Assembly (NCBI GenBank): GCA_002221725.1
Contig: NJFT01000019.1
Coordinates: forward strand, 62,001 to 126,000
Length of the DNA stretch: 64,000 bases
Source: Scedosporium boydii
Lineage: Eukaryota; Ascomycota; Sordariomycetes; Microascales; Microascaceae
Direction of reading: 5' to 3'
Shown piece by piece: positions 11,420 through 23,025 of the stretch. Each line of letters starts with the position of its first letter. Position 1 is the first letter of the stretch. The notes under the pieces were generated by a model. The model was not told the origin of the DNA and did no database searches. It saw only the letters and a list, made by a program, of their open reading frames with translations. Made by a program: the position numbers and the translations under genes.

Positions 11420-13385
11420 GTATCGATTTCCTTATCGTCTCAGAGATATCTTGTCTTGTGTGTTCTGCTGTACCCGCTCGATCTTGCGTTGCAAACGGGT
11501 GCTTGGTTGCTAGTGCCCACGTCCTCGCTCGTCCCACATCTTGCTCCTACTCATTTTCCAGCTTGGCTGAGCCCCCTTCCGGGTTCTTGTTTAGAGTTGC
11601 AAGTGCAAACTCTCTACCCCCAGTTTCAGAGCATGCTTCTTCACTCGATGGGTACCTTTCTGTCCTTCGAAGCAACTTCCAACCTCCCATGAAGCCAGGA
11701 AGCCAGGGAGATATCAATCGATTTGGAGTTGACCAGGGTGTGACCCGCGCCATGGGTTGCTGCTAGTGCCCTAGGTGGTCTCCCCCCCTCCTTCCCATCC
11801 CATCCACCCCTCTAAAGAGCACAAGCCAGCTCTTCCAAAGAGGAAAAAAGCTTCCAGAACACTGTCAGCCAATTTAGCCAATATTTGATATTGGTTTGCG
11901 GCGTTATGGGTCGTTCACCATCCTTCCCGACTACCGGTCCTAGACAGACTTCAGGGCTCAAGCTCTTTCCCCTGCGCTGCCCATACCGCATCTTTTTCCT
12001 CACCTCCCTCTTTATATTCCCTTCGCAATTTTAGGCATGGAGATTGGCATCCGCTTCAGTGCCAGAAATCCGTGCAGGTGGCTCTCCAGAAATCTGGTCT
12101 TCGTCCTGGGGACCACTCTGGCATAGCGACATGGGATTGGTCCATCCCTCTCATCCCTTTTTAAACCGAAGTGCCAGGGTTTAGGAAGGGACCTAGACAT
12201 CACCCTAATGGCTTAGATGCTGCAAGTGCATCCTAGAGTGGCATGGCATACTACAAGACCTCAGTTATGACTGACTTGCACATGCAACAAACATCCAATA
12301 ATCATTTACCGTATGGCTACTACTGTGTGCGACCCCTTTATTTTTTAATTTTATTCACTTTTCTTCTCAGAATGGGCTTGACAAGTGTCTTGAACGCTCC
12401 GGGAGGAGGCATCTGTTCTAGCTAGAACAAACCAAGCCCTGCAACATCATTCGTCCAACTCTGTCCTAACTCGGTCCCTTTATTCCTCTGTTGATGCTGG
12501 TCATGGCACATAGGTTCGAACTTATTCAACCGTCAAGTGTGGCAAGCGCTCATGTCCATGACGGACTCTTCAACCATCTATCCCTTTAGAAGCATAGAAG
12601 AAGTCTTGTAGGCACAGTGCACACCTCGTGTGTGGACACTGAGATTGAGCTTAAGACTTGGCCAGACTTGTACTTGCATGGTGGCATCTTCCATTCTTCC
12701 TCCAGCCTAGTGCCCAGTGGCCTGTCTGGTTTCTGGTTTGTACACCGGTCCTCTCCGATCAATACCCACAACCTAGTCAAGATATACTTTGCGCTATCTG
12801 CCCTTGGTACGATTGGCGGCACCCTGAGATGACTGAGACCCTCAACCCTCGGGACCCCACTCGCTCACCCTCCTCGGCCACATGGCGAGCTGCCATCAAC
12901 AACCAGGGTGCTTGTCTGGATTGAAAATTCCCTGCCTCTAAACACACTCTCTCCTTGCCTTTGAAATTACTCCTCGAGTAATCAATCCCCTCTCCGCAGT
13001 GTCCTGCCATCATTGCGAGCTCGATATTATCCATAGAAGGGGGCGAGTGTTGGAATACAGTTCTGGACATCTCGAGAAGTTTCCGGATGCCCGGATATCC
13101 CGCGTTCCAGTTCCCGTCTCCCATCGCTTGGCTCTTGGCTTCCATCATGAGCCAACACTTCTGCCATCTTCTCTCATGAGCTCATCAGCTTTGTGGCAAT
13201 TCAGTGTTGCGACCTTGCTTTCTCCTCAATTCCTCGTCGCGCTTCGATAATATCATCGTGGCGCCCTTGCATTTTCCACATTCTTATTCCTTGCCTTAAG
13301 ATTTTCCCCCATTCCTTCTATTGCTCTTATTTTCACCTCTTAATACTGTTTTTCTCTCCCGCGATAATCAGTCATCGGCATCACC
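11420..13385 (+). other. Long sch9 5' leader or first intron
   Basis: About 2 kb without protein-like frames, in front of the sch9 start at 13386. It begins at a consensus donor (GTAAGTAT, 11416) and ends near an ATTAAC branch-like word and an AG at 13407-13408. This makes a single 1,993-nt intron plausible, although that is very long for this genome, where most introns are 45-110 nt. Pyrimidine-rich stretches continue to 13380. Confidence 0.45.
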
Positions 13386-16187
13386 ATGGACAAAATTAAC
13401 GAAACTAGTAGGACCGTCGCGGCGACTGACGAAGATGGTGGCGAACAACTGGGTGACGAGACCCCGCGTTCAGGCATCGCAACCCCACGACCGGACTTAC
13501 ACGACAAGAGATTACCAGGCATAGCCACAAATTATGGCCAGGTTGGTCCAGCCTCTTCTATCCAAGTCGTCCCGCAATCTACCATCTGTGGCAACGCCGA
13601 GTCCGTACTGCAAGCGGACGCATCGGCTGCGAGTGATTCGTGTCAATCTCAATTTGAGAGTTCTGGGCCGCAAGCCCGTTTGGCAACCGAGACCCCTGCT
13701 CTATTGAATGACGAGAGCGGGATTTCTTCTTCCCAGTCTCAAGGAGCACACTCTCAACCACATCCATCACCATCACCACCAACTTCACAACGGTCATCTT
13801 GCGGCCCGTTTGACTCAGGTAGCGCAGCAGATGCGGGAAGCCTTAAACCAGCTCCCTCTGCAGCGCGCCGATTCCTCGTGAGCCATACTGGCCCAGATGG
13901 TCTTACTTCACCCTCAGCACAGACATACCCTTCAAACAACGCAGCACCATTGACGAGCGTCGTGATAGCCTTGGCTGTCGCTCCTTCTTATCCCTCTCAT
14001 CCCTCTCATAATGATCACGTCCGCGCTAGTACCCTCCCCGCCACGCAACCATCTCCTCCTACCTCGTCCCCACAACCACCCCAAACAGCACCTCCCACCC
14101 CAATCCACTCTCGCACCAGTTCCGCAAAGTCGGGTCTCCGAGCATGGTTTTCTTCCTTTGACAGCGTGAAATTGCTGACCAAAGCTTTTAAGAGCGGTCC
14201 CACGACCCCTACAAGAGCTCTTTCTGCCGCCCAACCCACCCTGGCTGATTACAAGAACGGATCTAGCGGTCTGGATGTTAGTCGCTCACAAACGCCCAAG
14301 ATAACCACCGGCCCTCAAGCCCCCGCTGCTAAGGGCAAGTTGACGATAAAAATCACCGAGGCGCGAGGGATCAAGAAGAGCCGAGATCCGTACGTGGTAG
14401 CTGTATTCCAGCGAAGTGAGCTTATTTCGGGCGGCCCTCGACCCGATGAAAACAGCGAGGATACTCCTCCCGTCCCTACATTTGTGGCGATGGGTGGTCT
14501 GCCAATCCAGCGTCAGGGCAGTGACTCGGGCCGCCCCCCGATGGCCATACCGATGAGGAGCCGACAGAGTAGCAACACGAGCGTCACCGACTACACCGCC
14601 TTCAGGAATCGGAATTCGAGAAGGTCCTTTGCGAATCCGAAGTGGGATGCCGAGGCCATTTTGTGCGTACATCCATTCACCCCCACCCCCTGAGTAAGAT
14701 GAAACGTGGATCTTTTGTCATTCCTAACAATTTGTAGTGATGTTGTTGACTCGGATCTCCTGGTCGATATCTCAGTGTACGACCATGGCACTACCGGAGA
14801 AGTGTTCCTTGGACATGTCGATTTCCAAGCCAGCCTGGACCCCGAGAAGCCCGTGAGTGGATGGTTCCAGCTGCAGGGCCATGCTGATACGGATGCCGAA
14901 CATACCCCTACCGGCGAGGTGTACGTTGAAGCCAGCTACCAAAGGTCGGAGCGGAAGCACCTAGGGCCCGCGGACTTCCAAATCCTGAGGCTCATCGGAC
15001 GGGGAACCTTTGGGCAGGTATACCAAGTACGGAAGAAGGATACGGAGCGCATCTACGCCATGAAGGTGTTGTCCAAGAAGGTGATCGTACAGAAGAAGGA
15101 GGTCGCTCATACGGTGGGCGAGCGAAATATTCTTGTGCGGACCGCCATGGCTGACTCTCCTTTCATCGTCGGCCTCAAATTCTCGTTCCAAACCCCTTCC
15201 GACTTGTACCTAGTCACGGATTACATGTCTGGAGGAGAACTCTTCTGGCATCTGCAGAAAGAAGGCCGTTTTGATGAGAAGAGGGCCAAGTTCTACATTG
15301 CCGAGCTCATTCTTGCGATCCAGCACCTACACGATAACGACATCGTGTACCGGGATCTCAAACCCGAGAACATCCTGCTAGACGCCAACGGTCATATTGC
15401 GCTGTGCGATTTTGGCCTCTCCAAGGCTAACCTGACAAAGAACGACACCACAAACACGTTCTGCGGTACGACAGAATATCTCGCCCCCGAAGTCCTCCTC
15501 GACGAGTCGGGGTATACCAAGATGGTAGACTTCTGGTCCCTCGGAGTCCTAGTTTTCGAAATGTGCTGTGGTTGGAGCCCGTTCTATGCAGACGACACGC
15601 AGCAAATGTACAAGAACATCGCGTTTGGCAAGGTCAAGTTCCCCCAAAGGGCCCTTTCTCAGGAAGGAAAGAACTTTGTTAAGGGACTTCTCAACCGAAA
15701 CCCGCGACATCGGCTTGGTGCCATCAATGATGCGGAGGAACTCAAGAGACATCCCTTCTTCGCGGACATTGATTGGGATCTCCTTGCGAAGAAGTTGATC
15801 ACGCCTCCGTTCAAGCCCAAGTTGAAGTCGGAGACCGATGTCTCGTACTTTGACCCCGAGTTCACCAATGCTCTAGACAACAGCGGATCGCTTCACGAGC
15901 GTGCTGCAGCGCTGGCGAGAGGTTTTGCTGCCTCGACTCCTTTGTCGCCATCGGTACAGGCGAACTTCCAAGGCTTCACGTTTGTGGACGAGAGCGCGCT
16001 GGAGGAGAACATGAGGGATAAATACGATGACGAGGATATGAATGATGCTCATCACGACAATCGGCATGATGAGGATGATGACTGGGATAACCTAGATGAC
16101 ATGGATTTGCGGCGAGGAAACAGGATGAGTGGAATTATGCGGACGAACACCGCGGACGAGCACATGTTGGGGCATTTCGAAGATTAG
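13386..16187 (+). CDS. sch9: Sch9 AGC serine/threonine kinase with C2 domain
   Basis: Exons 13386-14662 and 14738-16187 give 908 aa from ATG 13386 (ATCACCATGG). Residues 1-310 are Ser/Thr/Pro-rich. A C2 domain starts near residue 316 (GKLTIKITEARG) and spans the intron. The kinase domain has the glycine loop GRGTFGQVY (about 513), the catalytic YRDLKPEN Asp (about 632), DFG (about 650), and the PDK1-type activation-loop motif NTFCGTTEYLAPE (Thr about 666). The C-terminal extension keeps the TOR-type sites: turn motif STPLSP (about 825-830) and hydrophobic motif FQGFTFVDES (Thr about 840). An acidic Asp-rich tail follows. Sch9 is the TORC1 effector controlling growth, stress and ageing. See 11336 for an alternative first exon. 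Confidence 0.95.
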
Positions 16188-17622
16188 CTACTTGCCGTCG
16201 CTAGTTGACGTCCCATTAGTCTCGCCTTCCCGAATCCTCTTCCTCGCGGCTATCTCTTGGTTTCTCAAATGTGCTTTTTTTTTTCTCACGACACACGTCC
16301 ATGGCCTCTTCCTTCCGTATCACGAATCACAAGTTATTGCGGCGTTATTACTCTCTCACAAGCATTTGATCACACAGCCTCTTCGTCACTTTCCTCCCAT
16401 TCCCTTACCCCTCACCTCTTTTTTCTCACCTTTTTATATTGTGACTTTCAAGCGTATCGATGGCATTTCCTTCTTCGGCACCCATCAGAAAAAAAAGTAA
16501 CCAGTACCTGAAAATTGGCTTTTCATTCTACACTCGGCTCTCGTCGTCGTTATTGATGTTGATACGGCTTGAGTGAGGTTAACCCCCTAATTTCTCGGTT
16601 ACATATCCCCCTTTTGAGGGTCGAGAGAAGAAAGGGGTTGTTGATGCTGATGTTTTAAGGACCTATTTATTCCTTTTCATTTTCTTTTCATTGTTCCAGA
16701 TTCCCCTTAAAGAGACACGAAGACAGACGAAAGAAACAAAACATCATGGCATAATTGCATAAGGGGCGGCGGGCTTTGCATCGATGAACTAAAGGCACTA
16801 TTAATGTGTGACGTGTGCCTGCTCTGTTTCTTTTTATTCGCGAATAGCAAGGCGTTTATAGCCGTCCTTGTGTTCTCTTTTCTCATTGTTCAACTAACCC
16901 TCTGCTTTTTGCGTACCTGGTAAAGGTGAAGAGGAGTGAGTTTCTCATAGGCTTCACGGTCAAGGGTTGGGTGGATTCGGAAGGGTTTTCACTGGGGTTT
17001 TGCGGGGGATCATGAAGGTTTGAAAGTGGAGGAGGGATGGGGCCTTGAGAGTGATGTATGCTTGTTTCTAGGTCCCTAAGAAGAAAAAGAAAAAAGGTTA
17101 AAAAAAAAAAAACCGCTCCTGTCTTCGTGTTTCTTCGTGTTTGACCTCTATTTTGTGCGGTTTAGGATGCCCACCCACCCCGACTTGAAATGGTCTTTCA
17201 ATTCATACTTGGTAATTGAAAGCTGTAGTCGATATATATGCTCATGATCCGGCTACTTCCGAAATCCTCACCGGGCCTCTCCTTCCAAGCATATGTTAAA
17301 AACCAGGCCAAAGAGACTCGAGTTGGAGGTCAAATTGAGTGGTAGGTCACGATGGAGGGGTATCCAACTGATGATGGTCAAGAAGACTTTGCATTTGACA
17401 TTTCTCGAAGAGAGATCTAAGAATACACACGGATTACCGACATCTTTTAATCCCCCTTTCGCCCCCTCGTCATCTCTAAGGACTCTCAGGTACAATCCTA
17501 AAGATGCTGATGTTCTAATCCACATTCACGCTTGCCTCCCCGACATCCACATCCTCCTCCACCTCCTTCGTTCACACCAACCCACCATTCCCTTTCGCCC
17601 TATTCATAAATCGAAAGTCGGT
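16188..17622. other. Convergent intergenic region sch9 / atp14
   Basis: About 1.4 kb between two convergent genes, so it holds both 3' UTRs. It is T-rich, with several A or T runs (for example near 17100) and no protein-like frame. Nothing else was recognised. Confidence 0.6.
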
Positions 17623-18570
17623 TTAATGGGCAGCCTCCTCCTCAACCTCCTCGGTCTCGAGCCAGTCCTCAACAACGGGGGCGGCGCCGGATTCGGCAGC
17701 GGCGGCATCGGCACCCTCGACGTCAACGGCCATGTCCTCGTACTCCTTGAGGCTGCTGGCGAGGTCGGCCTCCTCGGGGGAGATGGGGGTCTTGGGGAGG
17801 CTGAAGACCTGGACGTGGCCTTCGGCGTCGGACTCCTTGACGACGGGTGTCTTGTAGGCCTTGAGCTCGCGGAGGTAGAGCTCCTGGACGAAGTCGGCTG
17901 TTGTTTTTTGGTTGGTTAGCTTCGTTGGGGAAGGGGATTGACATGGAAGAGAAGTAGTCGCGATTTGATTCCTGGGGATTCTCGGGTAGTGTTGTGGTGT
18001 GGGATGGGATGAATGTGTCGAGATGGAAGGTGTTGATTTGAGGGATAAAAGCGGAGACGGGGTCGTGATGATGTCGTGAATTGGGACTGTCCGAGGTACA
18101 CAAGGTTGAAGAAACAAAGCTCAATCGATCCCTAACTCACCCCTTCGCACCGCGGTGGGCGCAATGAACATCCTCGCCTGCGTGGCAGTGGCGTATCCCC
18201 TAGTCACCCTCGACAAGGTCGAGACGGCCGACCGAGCACCCTATTTTCAAGAAAGCGTCAGCCCATGCATCGCTCCCCCATCAATTGTTTCAATTCCCGC
18301 GCCGTAAATCGTCCTCAATAAATCCCTCCTCGTGAATTCGAATCGGTCGCGGGCGCCTTTCGTCGTGATCAATTGATCCTGGCGCTGTTCGTTCGTGCTG
18401 CAGCTCCGCTCGTCGGCCGAGGGTAGTGTCCTCCAACGAAAAAAAATCGCCCATTCCTCCGAGGTGGTGTTTTTTTCCCTCCAATGCCGAGAACCAATTT
18501 CCTTCACTCGCGAGAACTAGGGGAACGAGGGATTGATACGTACGGCGGATCGCACAATCTGATGAAGCAT
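17623..18570 (-). CDS. atp14: Mitochondrial ATP synthase subunit h (Atp14)
   Basis: Three exons on the minus strand: 18570-18544, 18240-18141 and 17897-17623, giving 133 aa. Exon 1 encodes only nine residues (MLHQIVRSA). Exons 1-2 form a mitochondrial presequence rich in Arg, Ser, Ala and Thr with no acidic residues. The mature part starts ADFVQELYLRELKAYK, the signature of F1Fo ATP synthase subunit h, followed by DAEGHV and SPEEADLASSLKEYED and an acidic C-terminus (EEVEEEAAH). The protein belongs to the peripheral stalk. All splice sites are GT-AG (donors GTACGT and GTGAGT; acceptors TAG and CAG) and join in frame. The introns, 303 and 243 nt, are long for this window. Confidence 0.9.
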
Positions 18571-19175
18571 CTTTGGAGACTTCTTGAGAGAATTGGGGGG
18601 GGAGTTCGATTGAGAGGGAGAGAGGTGGTGAGGAGAGTCTTCTCGGCGGTGTTTTGCGGCTTTGGCTGTTTTTGGAGGCAAAGATTCGGATTTGACGGTT
18701 TGCCAGGTTTGGCTGGGCCTGGCCGAATCAAATGGTGTTTTGGCCTGAGGCAATTGCCGAGCTATTTTGGGGGATTGGGGTCACGTGGTTTCGCATCGAG
18801 TTTCAGTCCAAAAGTCACCTGGACTCCTGGAGCTGTCAACGAGAAGGACCGTGAAGCCTTCTCAGCTTCTCGCCAGTGGCAGATTTAGGACATAAATCAA
18901 TTGATGTTTATTTCCCCTTCTCGAAGTTGATGCTTAAGAAATGAGATAGGGTATATAAGAGGCTCACCATGGCACAACAATAGCAAAATATATCTTGAAG
19001 AAATGACAAATTCCCTTTTGGAGCCCTCGTAAACATGGACGCCTACCCGATAATGATTCTACCATCTGAACATAAAGTAGAGAGTAGAGAATATATCCAC
19101 CATGGGTGGACAACCTTTTGGTTCTTTTGATTCAACCTGCAGCTCCCCCATTTCGCTCGCGGACAGCTAAGACAT
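18571..19175. other. Intergenic region upstream of atp14
   Basis: About 600 bp between the atp14 start and the 3' end of the next minus-strand gene. It holds the atp14 promoter and the downstream gene's 3' UTR. No other gene-like feature is seen. Confidence 0.55.
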
Positions 19176-19564
19176 TTACTTGTCGAGCTTCTTGGCCTTC
19201 TCCTTGTACTTCTGTAGCTGATCCCAAAGTCGGCTTTCCTGCTCCTTGCTCATACCAGGGGGGCACATAGCCGTCATGTTAGGTTTGGGAGCGAGGGGAT
19301 CAGGGAAATCAGCTTCAGGGTCAGATTAAAGAAAATAAAAAGTTAGCCTGCAGGTTAGAGACTCTCATCTGCGAATCTGTGAATAGATGGAGTTTGGCTA
19401 GAAGTTGGTTGGAAGTTGGCCTGTCTTGGAGATGGAAACTTACACATCTTCCAGTTCTGGTCGACAATGAAATAGCGTGGACCATGTTTGTCGTCCAGGC
19501 TGCCATCCTTTTCAAGGCCGCCCTTGTCGATGGGTATGCGGATCTGTCGGCGACGGTCTGCCAT
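19176..19564 (-). CDS. Small conserved-looking protein of unknown function
   Basis: Two exons, 19564-19444 and 19312-19176, giving 85 aa. The donor is GTAAGT; the acceptor chosen is CTGAAG, which joins in frame as WKM-S-DFPDPLAPKP. The protein begins MADRRRQIRIPIDKGG, contains YFIVDQNWKM, and ends in a Lys-rich helix (SKEQESRLWDQLQKYKEKAK). It has no signal peptide or membrane segment. The organised splice sites, lack of stops and non-repetitive composition argue for a real gene. I do not recognise the family. The acceptor is AAG rather than CAG or TAG, so the exact junction is less certain than the rest. Confidence 0.7.
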
Positions 19565-20171
19565 GGTCTCTTCTTTATTGTTTCCTCTTTCTTGTGTTCG
19601 TTTGGGCGGTTTTGCTTCTAGAGAGCTGGCGAGTGCCTCGTCGTGTTGGGAGAATGGAACACTAGTTCTCAGCCCTTTTCAATGATGACAAGTGCTTGAA
19701 GCCTTGACTAAACGAGACGGCGGCTCTCAAGAGATCGGAGGATGATGCGGGGCGGGCAGGGCGAAGTTGCCCGAGTTAAGGTTGAATCGAGCAATCGATT
19801 GATTGACGCCTGGTGGTTGTACAGTGGGTTGTATTGCACCTCTTGAGCACTGCCTACCCGCTGTTTAGTGCCGTTCCCTGCCCCTCCCAGCCACTGAACT
19901 CATTTTGATTTGATCAATGTCAACAGTGGAGGAGCATCAATTGATCAATCGAACAATCAAAATGCAGCGACCCCACCAAAACTATTGACGTGAATCGCTC
20001 TCCAGCTCCAACCGATTGGGAAGACACATTTTCCATCCACGATCATCTCACCACCAGAGCACTTTATGGACTTCCTTATATAGATATCTAGTTGTCTTCT
20101 CCTCCCTCCTTCTCACCCTGTCTCTTTTCTGCAACGAATCTCTCACATCCTCCTGCATTCCATCTTACGCC
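19565..20171. promoter_or_regulatory. Divergent promoter region
   Basis: About 600 bp between the 85-aa protein gene (-) and the SUZ-domain gene (+). It contains several TTGATT/AATCAA words (19795-19965) and a CT-rich stretch before the SUZ gene start (20060-20165). No TATA box is evident near the expected distance. Confidence 0.45.
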
Positions 20172-21156
20172 ATGTCAAAGAAACCCAAGCACGTCCCCAA
20201 CGCCTGGGACGATGAGGACTGGGAAGTCCTCGCCGATCGCGCCGAGAAGGAAGCTGCCAAAGAAGCGGCCCAAGAACCACCCGTCCGATTAAGCAAATCC
20301 GAGCGTCTCGCCCTTCACCACGAGTCCAATCGTAAACTATGGGAATCAGCGTACAGTCAACCCTCTTTTCTCCTTTTCCCTTCCTTTTCATTTATTTCCC
20401 TCTTTACACCCCTCCTTCCACGCACTCACACACGCCCTATCTAACTGGTTGATCCCCATTCCTTGCCATTCATCCAGTGAATCCCCCGAACCTTTTCACT
20501 TTCTTGAGGCCTCCTCAAACGTCCCGCTCGCTACAGCCTACAAGACTCAAGTAAAAGTCCTCTCACGGAAACCAATCATCGCTAAGCGCGACCCCTCCGG
20601 CGCCAACGCGAATGGGTCTCTCGGCGATGATGACGGCGAGGAGGACAAGGAAGAGGAGAAGGAGGACAAGGTGACGGCCGAGGCGCGCATAGCACTAGAA
20701 AAGTCCATTCTCGAAGAAAAGCAGAGGGCGTACGACGAGGCGCGGAGGCGCATATTCGGCGAGGAAACCGCGTCGGAGGAGCAGAAGCAGGCGGCGTCAA
20801 GGTCTGAAAGTAACAGTGGTTCACCTAGAGGGTTGGGCAGAGGTAGAGGGAGGGGAAGGGGCGGTAGGGGCAGGGGCTTCTCTGGAGCTGCGACGGGGAC
20901 GGGGAGGAATAGTGGCGACTCGAGGGGCGGCTCACCGGCGAGACCGGCGCAATCGGGAAATCGGGAGTTGTACGACCCGGGTTACACCCCAAAGTCAGGG
21001 GGTGTATTACTCCAGAGACCAGATGGGGGACAGCAAGTAAAACAGAGCGGCGCGCGAGACTACAACCAAATCGCAGCAGTAAGAGAGCCGAGGGGACCGG
21101 ACGGATCCGGAAGAGGGGGCTTTGGATTTGCGCGGAGAGGCGCGCGGGGTTCCTGA
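20172..21156 (+). CDS. SUZ-domain RNA-binding protein with RGG tail
   Basis: Two exons, 20172-20350 and 20478-21156, giving 285 aa. The junction GC|T keeps the frame (ESA-ESPEPF). The N-terminus starts MSKKPKHVPNAWDDEDWE, a tryptophan/acidic motif common to this small fungal family. A charged central helix (about 130-170) ends AYDEARRRIFGEE, the C-terminal signature of the SUZ domain, which binds RNA. The C-terminal third is Gly/Arg-rich, with GRGRGRG blocks like RGG boxes. The likely role is cytoplasmic mRNA binding; the target is unknown. The gene converges with nar1, only 114 bp apart, so their 3' UTRs probably overlap. Confidence 0.85.
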
Positions 21157-21270
21157 TATGAAACCTCTCTTTCTATATATATGCTAATGCTCTCAGAGTC
21201 CATCTAACGCTTCCAGGAATGCAATGAAGAAAAAGAAATTATAAATGTCCCAAAGAAGAAGAGCATCCAG

Positions 21271-23025
21271 TTACCATCCGCCACCTAGCTTCCCCGCCAA
21301 CTGGGCGGCTCGCTCGACTTGGGTCTTAGTCTTGCCAACGTCGCTAATCACCTCACGGAAGCTTGTGAGGGCAAGTCTATCAATGTCTATCCCCGTTACG
21401 CCCGACCAATATTCCAGGATATCCTTAATGTACGACGACGAAATACCGCCAACCATGTCATCAGAACCTCTTTCCTCCACTTGACTAGTTGTCCCGTTAT
21501 GGCCGCCTGCTACATCCGCCTCCACACCCTCATTCCCCGAGAAGTAAGCCTCGTCGATGAGGGCCAACCACTCTTTCTGCTCGTGCGGGCCGGGTTTCGT
21601 TGGTGGCTCTTGCCCCGTCCGCTCTATTATTACCGGATCATCCACCTTGATCTGACCACCACCATTCGTACAACCACCCGGACACGCCATCACCTCGACG
21701 TAGGAGTAATCGAGAGTTCCAGGCTTGCCAGTTGGTCTCCTGGCGCTGCCGAAAGGCTTCCCCCCAGGCATCCTAGAGGGCTTCGCTGGCTTGAGTTTGC
21801 GCACGAGGTTCTGGATGTTCCGGAAGCCGTAGAATCTGGCAGCTTTGAAGATTACTTCCCCGGTGAGGGAGACAACAGTGTATTCCATGACGTCGGCATT
21901 CCTCCCCCTCGCCCCTTGTATTTGGGAGCCGGGGTTCTTGGAGACTACTGTCTCTAGAATGAAGTGTAGGTAGCCGCCTGACGTACTTGCTTCTCGCGGT
22001 GATCGATAAGGGCGATGGGAAGGAAAGAGGAATTTTTCGAGCGTCGCATCTGGGAAAGGAGTTCTCGGAGCGGCAGCGGCTTCGCCCCCGGCCAAATCGA
22101 AGAAGTTCAAGCCCCTCGATTCAGCTAGCATGAGAACCTCTTTACTCGTTATGACGCAATCGACATCCCTCACGCTATAGCTTGGACACCCTTCTCCCCA
22201 TACCCTGTCTGTCAGTTCTTCCCTGCTAGCCTCGAGCTTCTTGTCGAAGCAGGGCATGACGGCGAGATGCCATATCCTGCTAGGCGACACGCCCAACTTC
22301 TTGCTGAGGGTCGACTTGAGGACAGTTCCCATGAGAGCCTGGGGAGACTTGACCTTCGACAAGTAGGGCAAGACATATGGGTGGGTCTTCTCGGCGTAGC
22401 ATACCCATCCGGGGCAGGCCGAGGCAAGAACCGGTTTCGACGACGTTCCCGAGGATTCGGCCGCGGCGAGCGCCTCCTCGGCGCTGAGCACGAGGCAGGC
22501 CTCCCGAGCGACGTTAGTGTCCACGACCCACGTGAAGGAGTTGCCCCACTTCCCGCCCCGTGCTAGCTCTTCAGTGAGAAGCCTCTCCAGCATCCTCCCA
22601 GCCGTCGCCTCACTCACGCCCTTCCCGCACGCGGCGGCCAAGTTGGCGCGAACCTGCGGCGCCACGCTAGCGACAAATATCCTGGCCCCCTCATCTTCTA
22701 AACCCTGCACGTGCGCTGCGCCCGCGCCGTCGATCTTTAGCGCGGGAGCCGCGTCGAGCGTGTTGAGGACCTCGGAGTGGCTCTGCAGGCTGATGAGGAC
22801 GGCTTCGGCGGAGGTGACACATCCGGAGCACGCGAGGCAGTCTGTTAGGGATATCTGAGCGGGCCCGGAGGAGGAGCCTTTGGGGCGCGAGGCGCCATCG
22901 AGGACGACTTCGTGTTCGAGGGAGGGGTTCTCTGGTTCGGCGGGGAGGGTCTCGATGGGTTTTATGCAGGCGACGGAGGGGGCGATGAAGTCATTTAGGG
23001 TGTCGGCGGAGAGAATCGCACTCAT
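21271..23025 (-). CDS. nar1: Cytosolic iron-sulfur assembly factor Nar1
   Basis: Uninterrupted 584-aa frame from ATG 23025. It is an iron-only-hydrogenase-like protein of the cytosolic Fe-S assembly (CIA) pathway, passing clusters to cytosolic and nuclear apoproteins. The N-terminal cluster ligands are visible as Cys20 (SVACIKP) and the C-x2-C-x2-C group at 63-69 (DCLACSGC). The hydrogenase-like core cysteines are in ACPGWVCYAEK, MPCFDKK and the C-terminal MACPGGCTNGGGQ. Length and motif order match fungal Nar1. It lies divergent to a membrane-protein gene and convergent with the SUZ gene. It is expected to be essential, as in yeast. Confidence 0.96.
   Translation of the reverse strand: MSAILSADTLNDFIAPSVACIKPIETLPAEPENPSLEHEVVLDGASRPKGSSSGPAQISLTDCLACSGCVTSAEAVLISLQSHSEVLNTLDAAPALKIDGAGAAHVQGLEDEGARIFVASVAPQVRANLAAACGKGVSEATAGRMLERLLTEELARGGKWGNSFTWVVDTNVAREACLVLSAEEALAAAESSGTSSKPVLASACPGWVCYAEKTHPYVLPYLSKVKSPQALMGTVLKSTLSKKLGVSPSRIWHLAVMPCFDKKLEASREELTDRVWGEGCPSYSVRDVDCVITSKEVLMLAESRGLNFFDLAGGEAAAAPRTPFPDATLEKFLFPSHRPYRSPREASTSGGYLHFILETVVSKNPGSQIQGARGRNADVMEYTVVSLTGEVIFKAARFYGFRNIQNLVRKLKPAKPSRMPGGKPFGSARRPTGKPGTLDYSYVEVMACPGGCTNGGGQIKVDDPVIIERTGQEPPTKPGPHEQKEWLALIDEAYFSGNEGVEADVAGGHNGTTSQVEERGSDDMVGGISSSYIKDILEYWSGVTGIDIDRLALTSFREVISDVGKTKTQVERAAQLAGKLGGGW

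Noticed and set aside
12500..12540. Possible tRNA B box (AGGTTCGAACT)
   Set aside because: Flanks do not pair and no cloverleaf can be drawn.
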